Assembly: GCA_032622095.1 (NCBI GenBank)
Contig: CP136068.1
Span: 134,237,989-134,301,988, forward strand
Source of the DNA: Siphonodentalium dalli
Taxonomy: Eukaryota > Mollusca > Scaphopoda > Gadilida > Siphonodentaliidae
Length of the DNA stretch: 64,000 bases
Direction: 5' to 3'
The notes under the pieces were generated by a model. The model was not told where the DNA came from, ran no database searches, and saw nothing but the letters and a program-made list of their open reading frames with translations. Positions 35,214 through 48,900 of this stretch are shown in pieces. Within the stretch, counting starts at the first letter, position 1, and each line of letters begins with the position of its first letter. The position numbers and the translations under genes were made by a program.

Positions 35214-37799
35214 TTTTTTGTACCCACCCACCCCCACCGCCAAATTTGTTTCCATTTTCGGCAGTTTTTTCGACAATTTTTTGACACCCACCCCCCCTTT
35301 TAACACTAAAACAGAGATTTGCGGGGGGAATTCACTGTAAACAGCTGTATATGAATTTCTGTGCATACTATTTATCATGGATGTTAACATGGACATGTAA
35401 ATAGGAATGAGTCATTTTTAGGTTATTCGGCCAAAAAAACATGGCTGCCAGCGGCCATCTTGGATTTCAAAATTTGCAACAAAATACAACACGATAACTG
35501 CCTGCAGTCAGTTTACAGTTAGAATTACATTATTTCTCTCATTCAAAGTGGTTTTGAAGCCCAACTCATTGCCAAAACACTAAAAAAACAAGCAGGAATT
35601 TTTTAGTTGCGGAAAAAATTGCTTGTTGGTGGCTTTGACCACCCACCCACCCTGGCATACTTGTCGAAAAAAAATAATTCACTCCCCCCCCCCCCCCCCC
35701 CCCCCGATACATGCTGCTTTTTCTGACAAGGAATTGTATTACATAAACAAGGGCGTTTATAAGCAATATGCTGATGATTGATATTTCTTGAATAGAGATC
35801 CCCGTGGCGTGGGAGTTCGTAGTGCAAACATTGGGAGACATGACCATTCTAGATTACAAAATGACGGTAGGGGTAACAATATCATGAATATAAATACATA
35901 TATAAAAACATATACAATAAATGGTACATGTAATTATTTCTCATTAGATAGTAGCACAAATTATGTGAGCTGTTTTTAAAGCTCATTTGGTTGTGATTTA
36001 AGGAACGATTTTTAAGTTATGACCATTGAAATTTCGTCAAATATATATGCCAAAAAAATTTCGACTTTTTTTCAAAATACGTCTATCCTTTTGTGATATT
36101 TCTTTTTGTTCATAATAAGTAGACTAATTGGGGTCAGTTAAGTGGATGTTTCGTTTCATTTATCACAATTTTAACTATCATTGATTGATTTTATAGAATA
36201 TAGCCATTTTCAAGGAATTTTGACACGAGTTTGACCATTTAAAAACAAAATTCTGGGCTTTGCCCCATACACCTCAGAAATTCTGATGTAGAATAGTACA
36301 CAGAAATAGAAAATCAAAATAGGAATTTCTCCATCTCCGGGTGACAGCTACCTCAGCCACAACACGGTCTAATCAGTAAAGATCACTGGCATATGGAGCC
36401 TCACATATTATTAATTGATATATAAGAGAATGCACTGGCTTACAAGGTCATGGTAAATATTGTTAGGCCAATGTATTATCTTGTATTGGCGGGGGAGACT
36501 CTTATATAAGAGAATGCATTGGCACAGGATTTTCCCAACTCATAATCATCAAATGATAGACCCCCCCCCCTTTACCCTAGATGGGAAGATTCAACAGATC
36601 TATCATGTTTGTTGCATAAATTCGCTCCATTGATAGTAGACCTTGTCTGTGCAAGAATTTGCTGATGATAATGGGATTTGACATGAAAGTCATCTGATAC
36701 TCAGTATTATCTGGAGAACATTAAAGGCAAGAGCGGCGTTCGTTGAAGGAATATTTCTATTTGTTCAAATCGCCATCAACGGAAGGAACACCAAAATACA
36801 TACAGTTCCGCTCATATGCCAAACATAATCAGAGCGTAAATATAACATTGTCGTCAAGACGTACGATGGTGTACAAAAACAAGAACCTGCTTGTGTTACA
36901 GCAGTTGTGCTTCTGTTTACACAACACAACGTAATTTATTGGTTAATCACACAAAAATTATATAAACGCTCTTTATTATTTCCATATCGGGAAAAGAGTA
37001 ACAAATAACGCTCTTTATGTTTACCATATCCGGATCTAAACAAAAGTCAGAAAACGTAACTTTTTTTGCTTCTGTTTACATAACAAGGGGAAAACATTTA
37101 CAATAGCATACTGTTTTTGCCATATTTCTGATTGGGATAAGAACAAAGTCTGTCTATATTTTACTATTATTTCTGTTTATGGTGGTTTTTGACCGAGGTG
37201 AATATTTAAACAGCAAACCCACCTCCAAGGCCGCCCATATCTTCAACTCTTTCTATACCGGTACTTATGTATTTTCCCTAAGTTATGAAAGAGACCGAAT
37301 ATATATGATATAGAGATAATGAAATCATATATAATCATATATATATACTGCATCCAATTTGGGTTGATATGGGTGACTTTCATGTAGTTTTGTGGTTATG
37401 AGACCACATGCATGCCTTGTTATTGGCCCCCTGATTTCTGCTCTGTTGTCTTTAAAAAATTTTATATCTTTTGCAACATGGGTGCCACCAGGATATCTCC
37501 AGATTATAATACCGGGCTGACTATTGCAGATCTCCCCAATGGGTGCAGCTAACCCTCATGGACAAGGGGTTGTATCCCCTCCCTGACGAGATCAAACCCT
37601 GTTTTCCAATGAGATCTAATATTGACAATTTCTCATCATCAGTGATGAATGCAAGACCACCCTCTTGGGACGGGGCATCAGAGTGGGACGTGGGCTGGTT
37701 ATGCATGGGTCTTAATCCCACCAACTGCAGTCAAACATCACTCAACATTTAGTTGGAAACTTTATACCAAAAATAGGTTGAAATTGTGGTCATAGATTT
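35214..37799. other. Interior of large insertion, no gene
   Basis: Contains a C22 run at 35684-35705 and a relative of the 7940-8006 hairpin at 36417-36525 (CTTATATAAGAGAATGCATT). Otherwise there is nothing I can support; the GC-rich open frames around the C-run are artefacts. Confidence 0.5.
35684..35705 (+). repeat. C22 homopolymer
   Basis: Uninterrupted run of 22 C in the given sequence; length in the real genome is uncertain because such runs are assembly-prone. Confidence 0.85.
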
Positions 37800-38032
37800 T
37801 CCAACAATTTATTAGTGACATACACAGCTGACATACATGTATATTCCTTTCAAATTGCAAATCGTCTCACTGCGTGTATAAACCACCGACCCCCCGGAAA
37901 GCAACTGACAAACTTGCCCAGATACATGATTCCAGTCACTCTACCTATGACGGGGTTCGAACCAGCTTCGTCGGCACTGGACAGAGTAATGCACCTGGCA
38001 CTCTACCGACTGTACCACCGGGAGCCCCTGAG
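37800..38032 (-). mobile_element. tRNA-derived SINE, minus strand
   Basis: Read on the minus strand, the head has an RNA polymerase III A box TGGTACAGTCGG (complement of 38006-38017) and a perfect B box GGTTCGAACCC (complement of 37953-37963), in tRNA-like spacing after GGGGCTCCCGG. A non-tRNA body of about 150 bp follows toward lower coordinates. Absence of a cloverleaf acceptor pairing and the extra body argue for a SINE rather than a tRNA gene. The 3' limit is approximate. Confidence 0.72.
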
Positions 38033-38677
38033 TTATAATAATGCATAATGTGTTTACGGATGGAACAAGACCGGAAACTCTGGTATGCATTGACAGGCAA
38101 AACCTGTGATATGCAGTAATATATGCATATGTCCTTCCCTATCATTCTGGTCTATCACCATACCAAACCAAATCGGAAATTCGACAACAGACACTTATAT
38201 TGCAAAAACTTTGAACGGACTGAATTTCATAAAGCCGAACAGGGCCCATAACTCTGGTAGGCATCGATGGTCACAACCCGTGATATTATGCATATTCATT
38301 CCCCATTTCTGGTCTGTCACCGTGCCATAGAGCATCAAAATATGACAACCGACTCCCGAGTTACAATGCAAAATGTTTGTATGGTCGGACGGTCAACAAT
38401 ATACCGGTACCTGCCAACTAATATCGGGGGATATAATAACCATACATGTATATCTCTGTGTATACCTAACCAAAAACAATTCCCCTCCACCACCCCACCT
38501 TTGGTGAATAAGACTGAAAAAAAACAAAACAATTCCCCTCCACCACCCCACCTCGGTGAATAAGACTGAAGAGTTTTTTGGTCATGTACAAATAATTGTG
38601 GAACCCCTGACTTGTTTACCACTATTTACACTGGCCAGTGTTCTGTCACACACAACACACTCGATATATTAAGGCTA

Positions 38678-38895
38678 CAGTAATGCCCTATTAAAGTAAT
38701 CGACATCTTTAAATAACCAGCAGAATTATGGGTAACTTTTCAGGATTTAGCAGGAAATATGGCTTGTTGCCATTCATCGGAAAGCTTACGGCGAGAGCTT
38801 TCCGATGAAAGGCAACAAGCCATATTCCGACTAAATCCTGAACGTTACCCATAATTCTGCTTTGGTTAAGAGGTTGATTACTTAGGGCATTACTG
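38678..38895. mobile_element. TA-flanked hairpin MITE, 218 bp
   Basis: TIRs CAGTAATGCCCTA at both ends are flanked by TA (38676-38677, 38896-38897). Almost the whole element folds: GCAGAATTATGGGTAAC, CAGGATTTAG, ATATGGCTTGTTGCC and CATCGGAAAGCT all pair with the other half. TA duplication fits the Tc1/mariner superfamily. A solo arm is at 9851-9938. Confidence 0.88.
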
Positions 38896-38926
38896 TATAA
38901 TGGGGTCTAGGACTATTTGTGACATA

Positions 38927-39319
38927 CCCCGCTGGACAAAACAAGTGTCCATTGGCACCGCGGTGTATTTGCCGTTCGGCCGCGGTGTCAGAGTTTGTAA
39001 CTGCAGTTGAGCACCGCGGCCGAACGGCAAGTACACCGTGGCCCAACAGCAAGTACACTGCGGCCGAAAGGCAACTACACCGCAGCCGAACGGCATGTAC
39101 ACCGTGGTTAGATTTCTGGTTTGCATCGTCTTTTTTCAGTTTAATGAACGTACAGTGTACACCGCGGCGCGGCAATTACACCATGGCCGAACGGCAAGTA
39201 CACCGCGGCCCAACTGTAGTTAGCCGGTGGAGCCGCGGTGTACTAGTAGTTGCATTTCAGCCACGGTGGCAACGCTAACTGCACCGCGGTTAGGTGGACT
39301 CTTGTTTTGTCAAGCAGGG
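38927..39319. mobile_element. TA-flanked foldback MITE with GC-rich core
   Basis: The ends CCCCGCTGGACAAAACAAG and CTTGTTTTGTCAAGCAGGG are near-perfect TIRs flanked by TA (38925-38926, 39320-39321). The core is a degenerate 22-bp repeat (CGAACGGCAAGTACACCGCG) present in both orientations (TTGCCGTTCGGCCGCGGTG). It starts only about 30 bp after the previous MITE. GC content is far above its surroundings. No transposase. Confidence 0.85.
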
Positions 39320-40729
39320 TATTATGATGTACATACATGCTTTATCATTGTTGTTAGATACAGGAAACACCTGGAAATACAGTTTGTTTTTCTGATCTGT
39401 GTTTACCAATTAAGCATGTTATTGCTCGAGTCTTAATGGTACACAGCAAGAGTTTGCACCAAAAAAGGATAGTGGAATGGGATTGAAAGGCAGTTAACAC
39501 AGTTACCGTATTGATGAACGGCTAAAAAAAAACTCCGAAATTTTGAAAAAAAAACATGAAAAAGGGGGGTGGGCCCCCAAAATTTTGAGGATTTTTTTTG
39601 CACAAATGGGGTGATGGTTTTCTCGGGGTCTGAATTTTTTTTTTTTGGCCCTATACATGTATGTGCAATATTTTTCCAGACCCCCTGGTCTGAGGTTATT
39701 TTTAGGGTCGGTCGACGTGCGGAAACATGTATCTTTTTTCATTGGCCTAAGTATATATCCACATAGTTTTTCACAATTTACGTAGATCCGTCCACTGCGC
39801 GTTTATATGTTGAAATCAACTGTAAACAATAGAAAGATGGGGAGAGTGCGCAGTGTGCACATGCACGTAGCATTGGAACTGTTTTAATTATCTACTTGGA
39901 TTAACTGTTTTAAAGAATTTTTTTCAACACGCAGAAAAAATAGATATGATATGAAGTATAAGATATTAGCTTTGTGTTCCGCAATGCTGTATAATTTGAA
40001 TGTTGTGTTGAGTGAACGGCGTGTAAACAATATACTGTAGACACATATTGAGGAAAAATAATTGAAAACAAATTTAATCCTATACTACCCCGATTCTACT
40101 ACTATAACCGATGGTGAAGACACTGTTTTTGGTGTTATTTTTCATGTCTATTTTCTAACTATTCCAATATCAAATGGGGTAACAGCCTAACAGGTGTGTT
40201 ATAGCCATGTTGGTACAGACATTCTACATAATTATATCGTTTACGACTATTAAAGCATTGTTTGTGTATATTTCATTTTATTACTAACTTGGCAATAGTT
40301 GATTCACCTAAAGCCACCTATCACAGAAAGTGATAGGCATTTTTCAATACCAATTGTCATCATGGATGCCATTTTGAATAGAACATTTTGCTCCAAGCAG
40401 GTTTATCAGATTTTGATTATGTTATAGAGGATATGATTATTATTCCTCTTCAAAATGGAATAAAAACCAACTTACATGTAGTCCAAATATTTTCTAGATC
40501 AAAACTTTTATCGACAAGACTATTTTGTCTTTTCAGCATTTATCCCTGACCTGGAGGTCTTACCATGTTTGCCATTTTCCCACATTTCATCTTGTGACTC
40601 AGAGGCAGGTGGTTTTAATTAAACTGATGGAGAAATAAAATTTAAAAAATTTGAGTGACAGTTTTCAATATCGTTCCTTTTTATTAGAAGTAGAAACATA
40701 TTTTCCCAATTTTCATTTCGGTCCTAAAT

Positions 40730-41110
40730 TAGTGTTTCTCCGGCTCGGGGGTTAACAAAATATTAGATATGAGTCGAGGACCCCACCAATCAAAGCTCAG
40801 AGTTATCAGATATCAATTTTTCATATCTTTTATTTTTCACCACCTGGGTAGGAGGTACTCAATCCGATGATCAGACACTCCTATATTACTATTTCTTTTG
40901 TTTTGGGGGCAAAAAATTTTTGCTTTGAGTCGAGGAACCCACCCATCAAAGCTCAGAGTGATCAGATATCAATTTTTGAAGTTTGTTATTTCTCGAGATG
41001 TAAGTGGTAATACGATCAAATTTTGATATACTTTAGTGATGATACTACCATATTTTGTTGAAAGAATGTTGGTAAACAAAACAACAAGTTTTGAGTAATT
41101 TGATACCATA
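40730..41110 (+). repeat. Two partial copies of the 27466-27941 element
   Basis: ATCAAAGCTCAGAG with the flanking GAGTCGAGGA and CAGATATCAATTTTT occurs twice (about 40780 and 40945), and GGTACTCAATCCGAT, the TIR of the TTAA element, lies at 40853. Right termini are missing. Confidence 0.72.
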
Positions 41111-41810
41111 GTTGACAGTGATTAGCATTATTTTATTGCAATACATCGATTCTGATAACTAAAGCATATTTTGAAGAAATGTTGTATCTTGATGATATGG
41201 GTACTGTTTGATTGGCTTGAGTATATTTAAAAACAACTACGGAATTTAACTAACTGCAGTTCATCGACAGCCAACTGAGAATTATTGACTACTAAATTGT
41301 GATTAGAGTATATTTGAGAAAAATCAATGTTTTCCAAGAATCAATGTAAATGACTAAAATTCATGTTGACATTGTGTAACAAACTGGAAAACTGGTCTAT
41401 TGTTACATCCATGTCAACAGAGGCTATTATTCTCGCATGGACAAATAAGATCCAATGGAAACACATTATCGCGTACCAAAAATGATAGGGATGCTGGTTT
41501 GCATATATGTTTTGAGACCCCTTTTCTCGAATTACGTAAACATAAATTTTAGGGTTCGAATGAGCCATGTCCGTTTAATGTCTACAACTGTCTTAATTAT
41601 TTATAACCCTTCTATGACTGGAGCTTCTTGAAATTTTGCGAAAACCCTGTGCCAATCATGCATTCTCTTACATATGCGAAACTCCATTAGGGATCAATGA
41701 CAAATATGTTTGTAGTAGATATGTGGTCAAGAAAATGATTTGATGTCCTTACTGTGCTGCTCAGAGCTTGTCACATAACTTGCAATGTGACACCGTAATT
41801 ACACAACTCC

Positions 41811-41964
41811 TTGTTGAAAAATAATAGCGATATAACAAGATACACCAATGCATTCATAGATTCAAATTGAAAGTTTCAAATATATCATGGAATTCATGGT
41901 TTTATGCGCAAAAACATATGAATGCATTGGTGTATCTTGTTATATCGCTAGTATTTTTCAACAA
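41811..41964. repeat. Hairpin element, ~46-bp arms
   Basis: TTGTTGAAAAATAATAGCGA at the left pairs with TCGCTAGTATTTTTCAACAA at the right, and TATAACAAGATACACCAATG with its complement; nearly perfect arms and a 60-bp loop. MITE-like. Confidence 0.88.
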
Positions 41965-42530
41965 ATTTGTAGAATTTCAAGGATTATGAGGAGGTACTAG
42001 TACATGTAGGTGGACATATTTCATCCATGGTTTACATTTAGGGTTTTAGATCTCACATGTTATATTAGCTTATAAGGAGGGCCTGGGAATTTTCCAAAAT
42101 TCAAAATATTTGTTCGAGCTCACTGTCAAAGCAAGCACATGTGAAGCAATGAAAAATCATCCTAGTGCTGAGTACGTGTACCATATACATGTACCTCGCA
42201 ACCATGTAACACTAAGAGTGCAGTGCATTTCTCATCGATCACGCTAATGGGCATATTGAAAACTTTTCTGAATGTGAAAAATTAATGATTAACGATTAAT
42301 CATTCAGAGATATCATAATATACATGTATGTTTGTCCAGGCATTCTTGAAATGTACTTGCAAAGTACAATAATTTGTCCACCTGGCAATTGCACCCAATT
42401 TGCCCCAGTACCAGGGACGTGGCAACAGGGTGATTGGGGGGGGGGAGTATCTTGTTCTCATTGCTTGATTTTCGAACCAGAAATTACAAGTGCCCATTTA
42501 GTAGGAAATTTCTATTTTTAGACTAACAGT

Positions 42531-43606
42531 AGGATAGGATAGGATAGGATAGGATATTTTATTTCAATATACATATATAAATTAATACATAATACATTTG
42601 ACAAATATTGTAATGTATATTCGAGGGGGTGGCATAGTCAGGCTAGACTGTCTTACTGTCACCCCCTTTAGAGATGAATAAATGTTAACATATATAGGCG
42701 GTCAAGATTTATTGTACAATGCACGGCTATGAAATTATGTATTACATAATGGTTCCATTTATAGGATTATATAATTATATAATGGAGGGTATACGTATAT
42801 ATAAATCGTTTATTGGTTACTCGATGGTTTGTCTCTTTCTTGTCAGTGTCATGATCTTTGGAAGTCGAGTAGGAGTGTGCTGAGTGAGGTTGTAGATTGC
42901 GATATATGTACGGGAGGTTACACTATTGACGAGCTACCACACAGTCGGGACATCTTTGATTGTTGCATTTAATTGTTGCAGCATATTTTTTAATGCAATC
43001 GGCATGTACACGGCGTTTGAATGTGTGTCTGGATTGGTATGATGTAAATTCATTATCCAAGTTGTTCCATGTAGTTGGATAAGAATGGAATGGTAGTTGT
43101 TGGGACCAAGATGTTCTTGGTTTTTTTTAAAATAGTGGGTGCTTTTGCCGGGTGTCTGGTCCGTTTTTGCGTTTGGTAAACATGTCGGTGAATGATTCTA
43201 TTAAGCGCATATGATACCAATCATGCATGAAAACAGCCGCTTGGACTTTGTGGATGTCGTATATTTTGAGTATATTTTCTTTTTTAAAAAGAGGTTCTGT
43301 GTGGCTTCTATATTTTTTATTACATAAAACTCGTATCGCGCGTTTTTGAAGCATGAAAATTTTTTTGACCGCAGGGACGTGTCCCCATATTTGAACACCG
43401 TAGACAAGATGGCTTTGTATTAGAGCATAGTATAATGTTTTAAGTGCGCTACCAGGAAAGAAGTGTTTAACTTTATTGATGTGGTATATGGCATTCACCA
43501 TTTTAGAACAAACAGAGGACACATGTTTTTTGAAAGTCAGGTTTTCATCAATATGGATTCCTAAGAATTTTGTGGAGGATTGTGTAGCATATGTTTCTAT
43601 GTCATT
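42531..43606 (-). mobile_element. 5'-truncated LINE with (TATCC)n tail
   Basis: A minus-strand non-LTR retrotransposon. Coding runs from about 43606 down to the TAG at 42923, with one in-frame TAA near 43128. The 5' edge begins in the RT thumb region (KFLGIHIDENLTF), continues with LIQSHLVYGVQIWG, KRAIRVLCNKKYRSHTEP and TWNNL, and ends with CNNQRCPDC. A non-coding 3' UTR then leads to a microsatellite that is (AGGAT)5 on the plus strand (42531-42555), i.e. a TATCC-type tail in element orientation. Such short tandem tails are typical of CR1/Jockey/RTE-like LINEs. The element is a dead 5'-truncated copy. Confidence 0.85.
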
Positions 43607-43610
43607 TTAG

Positions 43611-45944
43611 CACTGCTGCACGTTTCCAGTACCTGCAAATCATGTATATTGAACTTCCTTCCGTATTCATGTTTCAAAATTAGTTTTTTATCCAGCCAGA
43701 ATGCACTTTTGAGATATCAACCCATATATAGAATTTGAGTAGTTTTTAGTACATGATACATGTACCTATGAAAGGGAGAAAAAAAAAATATATATATTCA
43801 ACCTCAATCGTACTAAAATCAATTGTTTTTGTCTTCCATTAAAGACATATTATGGACTTGTTTGGGTGCGTGAAGTGACCAGTTAGTATACTCAGGCATT
43901 ACGCCAACCTGGGAAAGGTACCGTTCTGCTAACTTTCTACTAAATTTCAAAGAAATCAACGAAACCACTTCATAGAAAATATCGTCTGAACTACGATCAA
44001 CTGTAAATATTTACATCTCGATTCGGGACGCAACTATCGACAATAAAAACATACAAATGATTTCTCCATCGAGAGTCATTGCATTGAATTAAAATAACAG
44101 AATGACGATGTGCGTTGTCAATTTGGATTAATATTCGTAAAAAATAACTATGGTACTTTGAGCAAGATTATTCTCTATTTCTATTTGATCACCCAACCGA
44201 AGTGTTTCACATCACTTTAATAATCATTCAGATTCTATATACAATGAAGATCTGCATAATTTTTTCACATAAAAGCAGAGAGAAATAGATATAACAACAT
44301 AGAGATAATATATAGAGCATATATCGTTAAAGGAGGTGCCACAAATAGATGTGAGCTAAAAAGCTTTTTGTACCAGAAAAATGACTTTGAAACAGAGTAT
44401 ATCTGCAATATTATGCCATTGTTTTGGCATTCAAATGTGAAAAACTATAACTTCAACAGTATCATTAGGCAGCCCATTATGATAAGTGACATACCGTTAA
44501 GAGCCAAGGAGCTATGCTTTAGATTAATGTTCACTGTATCGTTTGAAAAACGTCCGCTAAAACGTGTCAGTTTTGCTTGAGAGCCAGTCGCCATATTTCT
44601 ATTGTAAACACATGTTCATGATGTTGTTGTCATGTTTTAATTCGCGGCAGGTACATGAAAATCGACCATAAAAGAAATTCGATCATGCAATCGGGCAAGT
44701 TTATGATATGAAATCGATGCTTTCAGTTTATTTAAGTTGTTGGAATTAATTTAGCTGCTTGATTACCCACGATTTATGAAGTTTTGTGCTGTTTAGAGAT
44801 GGGAAATGTTGATATTTTATTTTTATAATTACCAGTCTATAGTCGAAAGCGAGATTACAAGATGCCGTATTATTACGCAAATCACATAAATAGAAAACTT
44901 ACATGTTTCAGAATATTGTATTATTCTAAAATCAAATAGCCTACATGTATATAAAAACATATTTATGAATAGGAAAGTACCGTATTCCGACGAAATATGT
45001 CATATTTTACGACGGACTCCTTGTGCGAGTTCACTTCCGGTCAATTCTATTTTGGTGCACTGGGAGAAAAACATTGTGGAGAAAAAAATACGTTTAATAA
45101 CATTTGAATGTAAATTAATCGAGAAATTGTCGGTTATCAGGTACAATCATACCGGTATAGCTTATAACCCATATATATTGATGGGCATAATCAAAAGCTT
45201 GATCCCATGCGCGATTGTCTATACTGATCGATTTCCATTCGTAATCGTATTCTAGTATTGACGGATGGGTTTGTTTGTAATCATGGCCGCCCCGCCCCCA
45301 TGGCATGTGTATCGGCTATCGCAAAATAATGTTAGGATATTATGGTCTCCCATACCAAGAAAAATAGTTCCTAAGAATGTAAACAATGCAAATGGAGGAC
45401 ATTTTGCCATTATTCAGGATGACAGTACTATTTTCACAGGCAGGGTATTTGGGAAAGTTCTTGTTTTTCCTCAAAATGATGTCTCCTTGTCTCTAGCCAG
45501 ATTCTTATAGGACCATTTTGACTGTTCAGTTTGTTAACCATTGGAACTGGAGAAACGCCGTTTGGGGACATGATTTTTTGTCACTCTACCGCGAGTAAAT
45601 TCTAACAGCTAAAATTTCTCTACTAATGACAAGATCTTTGTTTATTATCCCCTCAAACTCGACATAATTGTGGATTGTTCTGATATTCCACAGGATTCAT
45701 GAACGTGTGTAATGACATGTTGCGGTCACATACTATGGTAGACATGTCTGCCAGTGTTTACGTTCTGTTATTTGTCATTTTAAGGATAAATGACACATTG
45801 GTGAGTGGGTGGTTTCATACTTGTATTAGTATTTAGTTGATAAATACATGTGCCTTGGTCATAATTGTTACTTTTATTGAAAATCTACTCGCCTATAGCA
45901 TTTAGACCCGATGGCACTAGAAATGTATTTCATCATTTCTAGTG
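43611..45944. other. Interior of large insertion, no supported gene
   Basis: Frames at 44368-44580 and 44965-45255 are open but not recognised. A short palindrome (TGGCACTAGAAATG / CATTTCTAGTGCCA, 45912-45947) lies just outside the long TIR that follows. Confidence 0.45.
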
Positions 45945-48900
45945 CCACACGGCCCCCCATACCCTGCGTTGAGGTATCTATTTCACAACATTTTTCAACT
46001 AAACAATGAATGCTGGCCTTACTATCTCACCATATATTTTCAGTCGGTACTCCCCGCCACAAGTTGACGCCAAAAGTTCCCTGTGTCGGTGTATCTAAAT
46101 CCTTTAATCGGACATTTTTAAACTGTCTAATGTTGGTGACCTCGATAAGTCGTCCACCTTCACGTTCTTGTTGACATTTTACACAAGGCCACGTGCTCGG
46201 AAGAACTACTGGGTAATTTACTACGTCCGGTTTGGCCTATAGTCCATTTCACGAATAACTATTGACTGTTGCGTTCAAGCTGCAGACATAGTTTAGTCTC
46301 CGCGCGAAGAGATGTCGTAACGCTGCGGCTGCAGGCACGTGTATTTTTTAAAATAAAATATTTTTTTTATAGAAGTGTTTTGTAATAATAATAAATAATA
46401 ATAATTCATTCTGGCTTGACCTAGACCATTTATGTTTCTCAGAATAATGCAGAATTAGCTGTAACCTACAAAAATCTAAAATAAATATGTATATATAGGA
46501 GGTATCAAATTTGCTTCATAATAAATAAATACGACATTGCTTCACATTCCATGTAGGTGCTAGCAGGGTAAGTCCTGTGTAGGAGACTGAACTCAGGATG
46601 GAGCTTATGTTGCGTTCTGGGACGGAAAGTATCCAAACACAGCGATCTGTAAATGACCAAGCTGAAAAGTTTTCGCGATCGCCGCACTGTTTTTTTTTTG
46701 GATTTACGCTCGCTATATAGTCAACAAAACTCAAATAAAATCACGTCATGTTGCATTATTATGGTTTATTTCTCCATTATACAGCACATAACATGATTTA
46801 AGTGTCATTTTCCGCCTTAGTTTTATCCAACTTGGTTCTGCTTGGTATTTCTACGCACCCCTGCATGCTTATCGTCGGCATGCATTTTCTATGGGATATT
46901 TAGAACGGGTCTATAAAACTAATTAGGCTATAACTTTGTTATCTTTCATATTTTCCGTGAAATTTCAAATATGTGCCAGGGACATATATCCCGTCCGGAA
47001 TGTGCATAAACATTTCCAGTTTCTTATCGTATTTTTATTTATTTTATGCGACAAAATTGTCGTAAATGTCAGAAAACCAAACTGACCATGCAGTCTATGT
47101 TTTGCGTTATGAGCCAACGCTCGATGAACATCTATATATAGTTTTATTGAGATTTTTTGACGTCCCTTTATACCCATAATCACTCAAATGAGATGTCTCT
47201 CACCCACCACACGATTTGTTAAAAGTGAAATTATAAGAAGTGAGATTGTTTTATCGGTTAGCAGATACATTTCCAGATAAAACGGAGTGATCTTCATATC
47301 CCGTATATTCAGGAGATGCATCTTTCAATGATATATGTAATTTTTGTTTTGCTGATATATATAAAAAATATCAAAAATCGACATCCCTGTACCCCGTCAT
47401 TACCGTCACGCGAAAATTTGAAGCTATTAAAGTTGTCCGTTTGTTAGACAAAAATGAAACTTATAGATTTATATCAATGTTCCATGCTTGTGTCGAATAG
47501 AAACCAGGTCCACATTTGTCAAGCCTTGAGTGCGTGGATAAATGATGATCACACTTACTCCGCTTATTTCTCGGCCAGAAATATGTGTTTTGAACTTTTG
47601 ATAACAATTTATTTGAGATAAAAACTGCTGCGGGCATGTCAGTCGGTGTGAACTTATCAGTCGCTGGGCATCGTGCATGGTTCAATAAGATCTAGTGATC
47701 GTTCCTTCGTCCATACAGATGACTTAAAATTCCATTGTCCGATCTAACAACAAATTTGTCGAAAATGTCCAATTTAATGTCAGTTTGCATACCAAGCCAA
47801 TAAAAAGAAACAAAATACGATGAATACTAATAGGTATCATGTCTATGACACATGCATGCAGCCATGGCGATTGGCGAACATCTACAAAGCCACATATACC
47901 ATAAAATGAGATTTTGTATGTAGGCCTTCCTAGCTATAGATATGCAGGTAAATCTTCAAGGCCTACATAATTACTAACATTTAACACTATGCTGTAATAC
48001 TATATACACAAGACAGAAGTTATATTGTTCGCTTGGTTCAACTAGGATGTTTCACTATATTACACACTCACACCGTTGTAATGGTTTGCTAACAATAAAA
48101 TCTTGAAATCAGTTTAAAACGGTTATTCGTGAAATGGACTATAAGCCAAACTGGACGTAGTAAATTACCCAGTAGTTCTTCCGAGCACGTGGCCTTGTGT
48201 AAAATGTCAACAAGAACGTGAAGATGGACGACTTATCGAGGTCACCAACATTAGACAGTTTAGAAATGTCTGATTAAAGGATTTAGATACACCGACACAG
48301 GGAACTTTTGGCGTCAACTTGTGGCGGGGAGTACCGACTGAAAATATATGGTGAGGTAATAAGGCTAGCATTCATTGTTTACATGAAAAATGTTGTGAAA
48401 TACTCTCCCCTGCCTAATAATAGTGATGGCCAAATAATAGTGATGGTGCACATTTTCGGGTGTTATTAATAATAGTGATGGTGCCAAATAATAGTGATGG
48501 CGCACAATGATGGCATTTTACCATATTTCTACTATAAATGAAGCAGAATGTAGGCCTTAATTAATTTGGCATTGTTGGGCAAGTTCCCATGCATGCAAGT
48601 TGTTCTCATTGGCTCGGAACAATAACGGAACGCGCGGTTTGAAATGCTGTAATGGAGCTTATAAAACGGACCACATTAATTCAACCAGTTCTATAATGCG
48701 AAAAACAAATATAGTGGGGAAACTTCTATTATTATTTATGATAAATAAAGTTCGGCATTTTGATCAGTGACAATGAGTAAAAGGTGGAACTTGCGGGAAA
48801 TTAGTTGGCATACCGGTTGCATCATCCATCAATATTTCGCTCGAGATGTAAATTAGAGTTATCTTTCTTATGTCGCACATCGGCAATTTAAAATCCGACA

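Larger units (their letters stand above)
39323..42530. other. Interior of large insertion, repeats but no gene
   Basis: Holds two partial relatives of the TTAA element (40730-41110), a hairpin (41811-41964), one AATGAGCCATGTCCGTT word near 41560 and a partial CATTCTCTTACATATGCGA hairpin copy near 41655. Open frames have no recognisable motifs. Confidence 0.5.

Noticed and set aside
38882-39278. 97-119-codon frames on both strands over the GC-rich block
   Set aside because: They lie within a 22-bp repeat of a foldback MITE; the peptide is a repeat of the same few residues.
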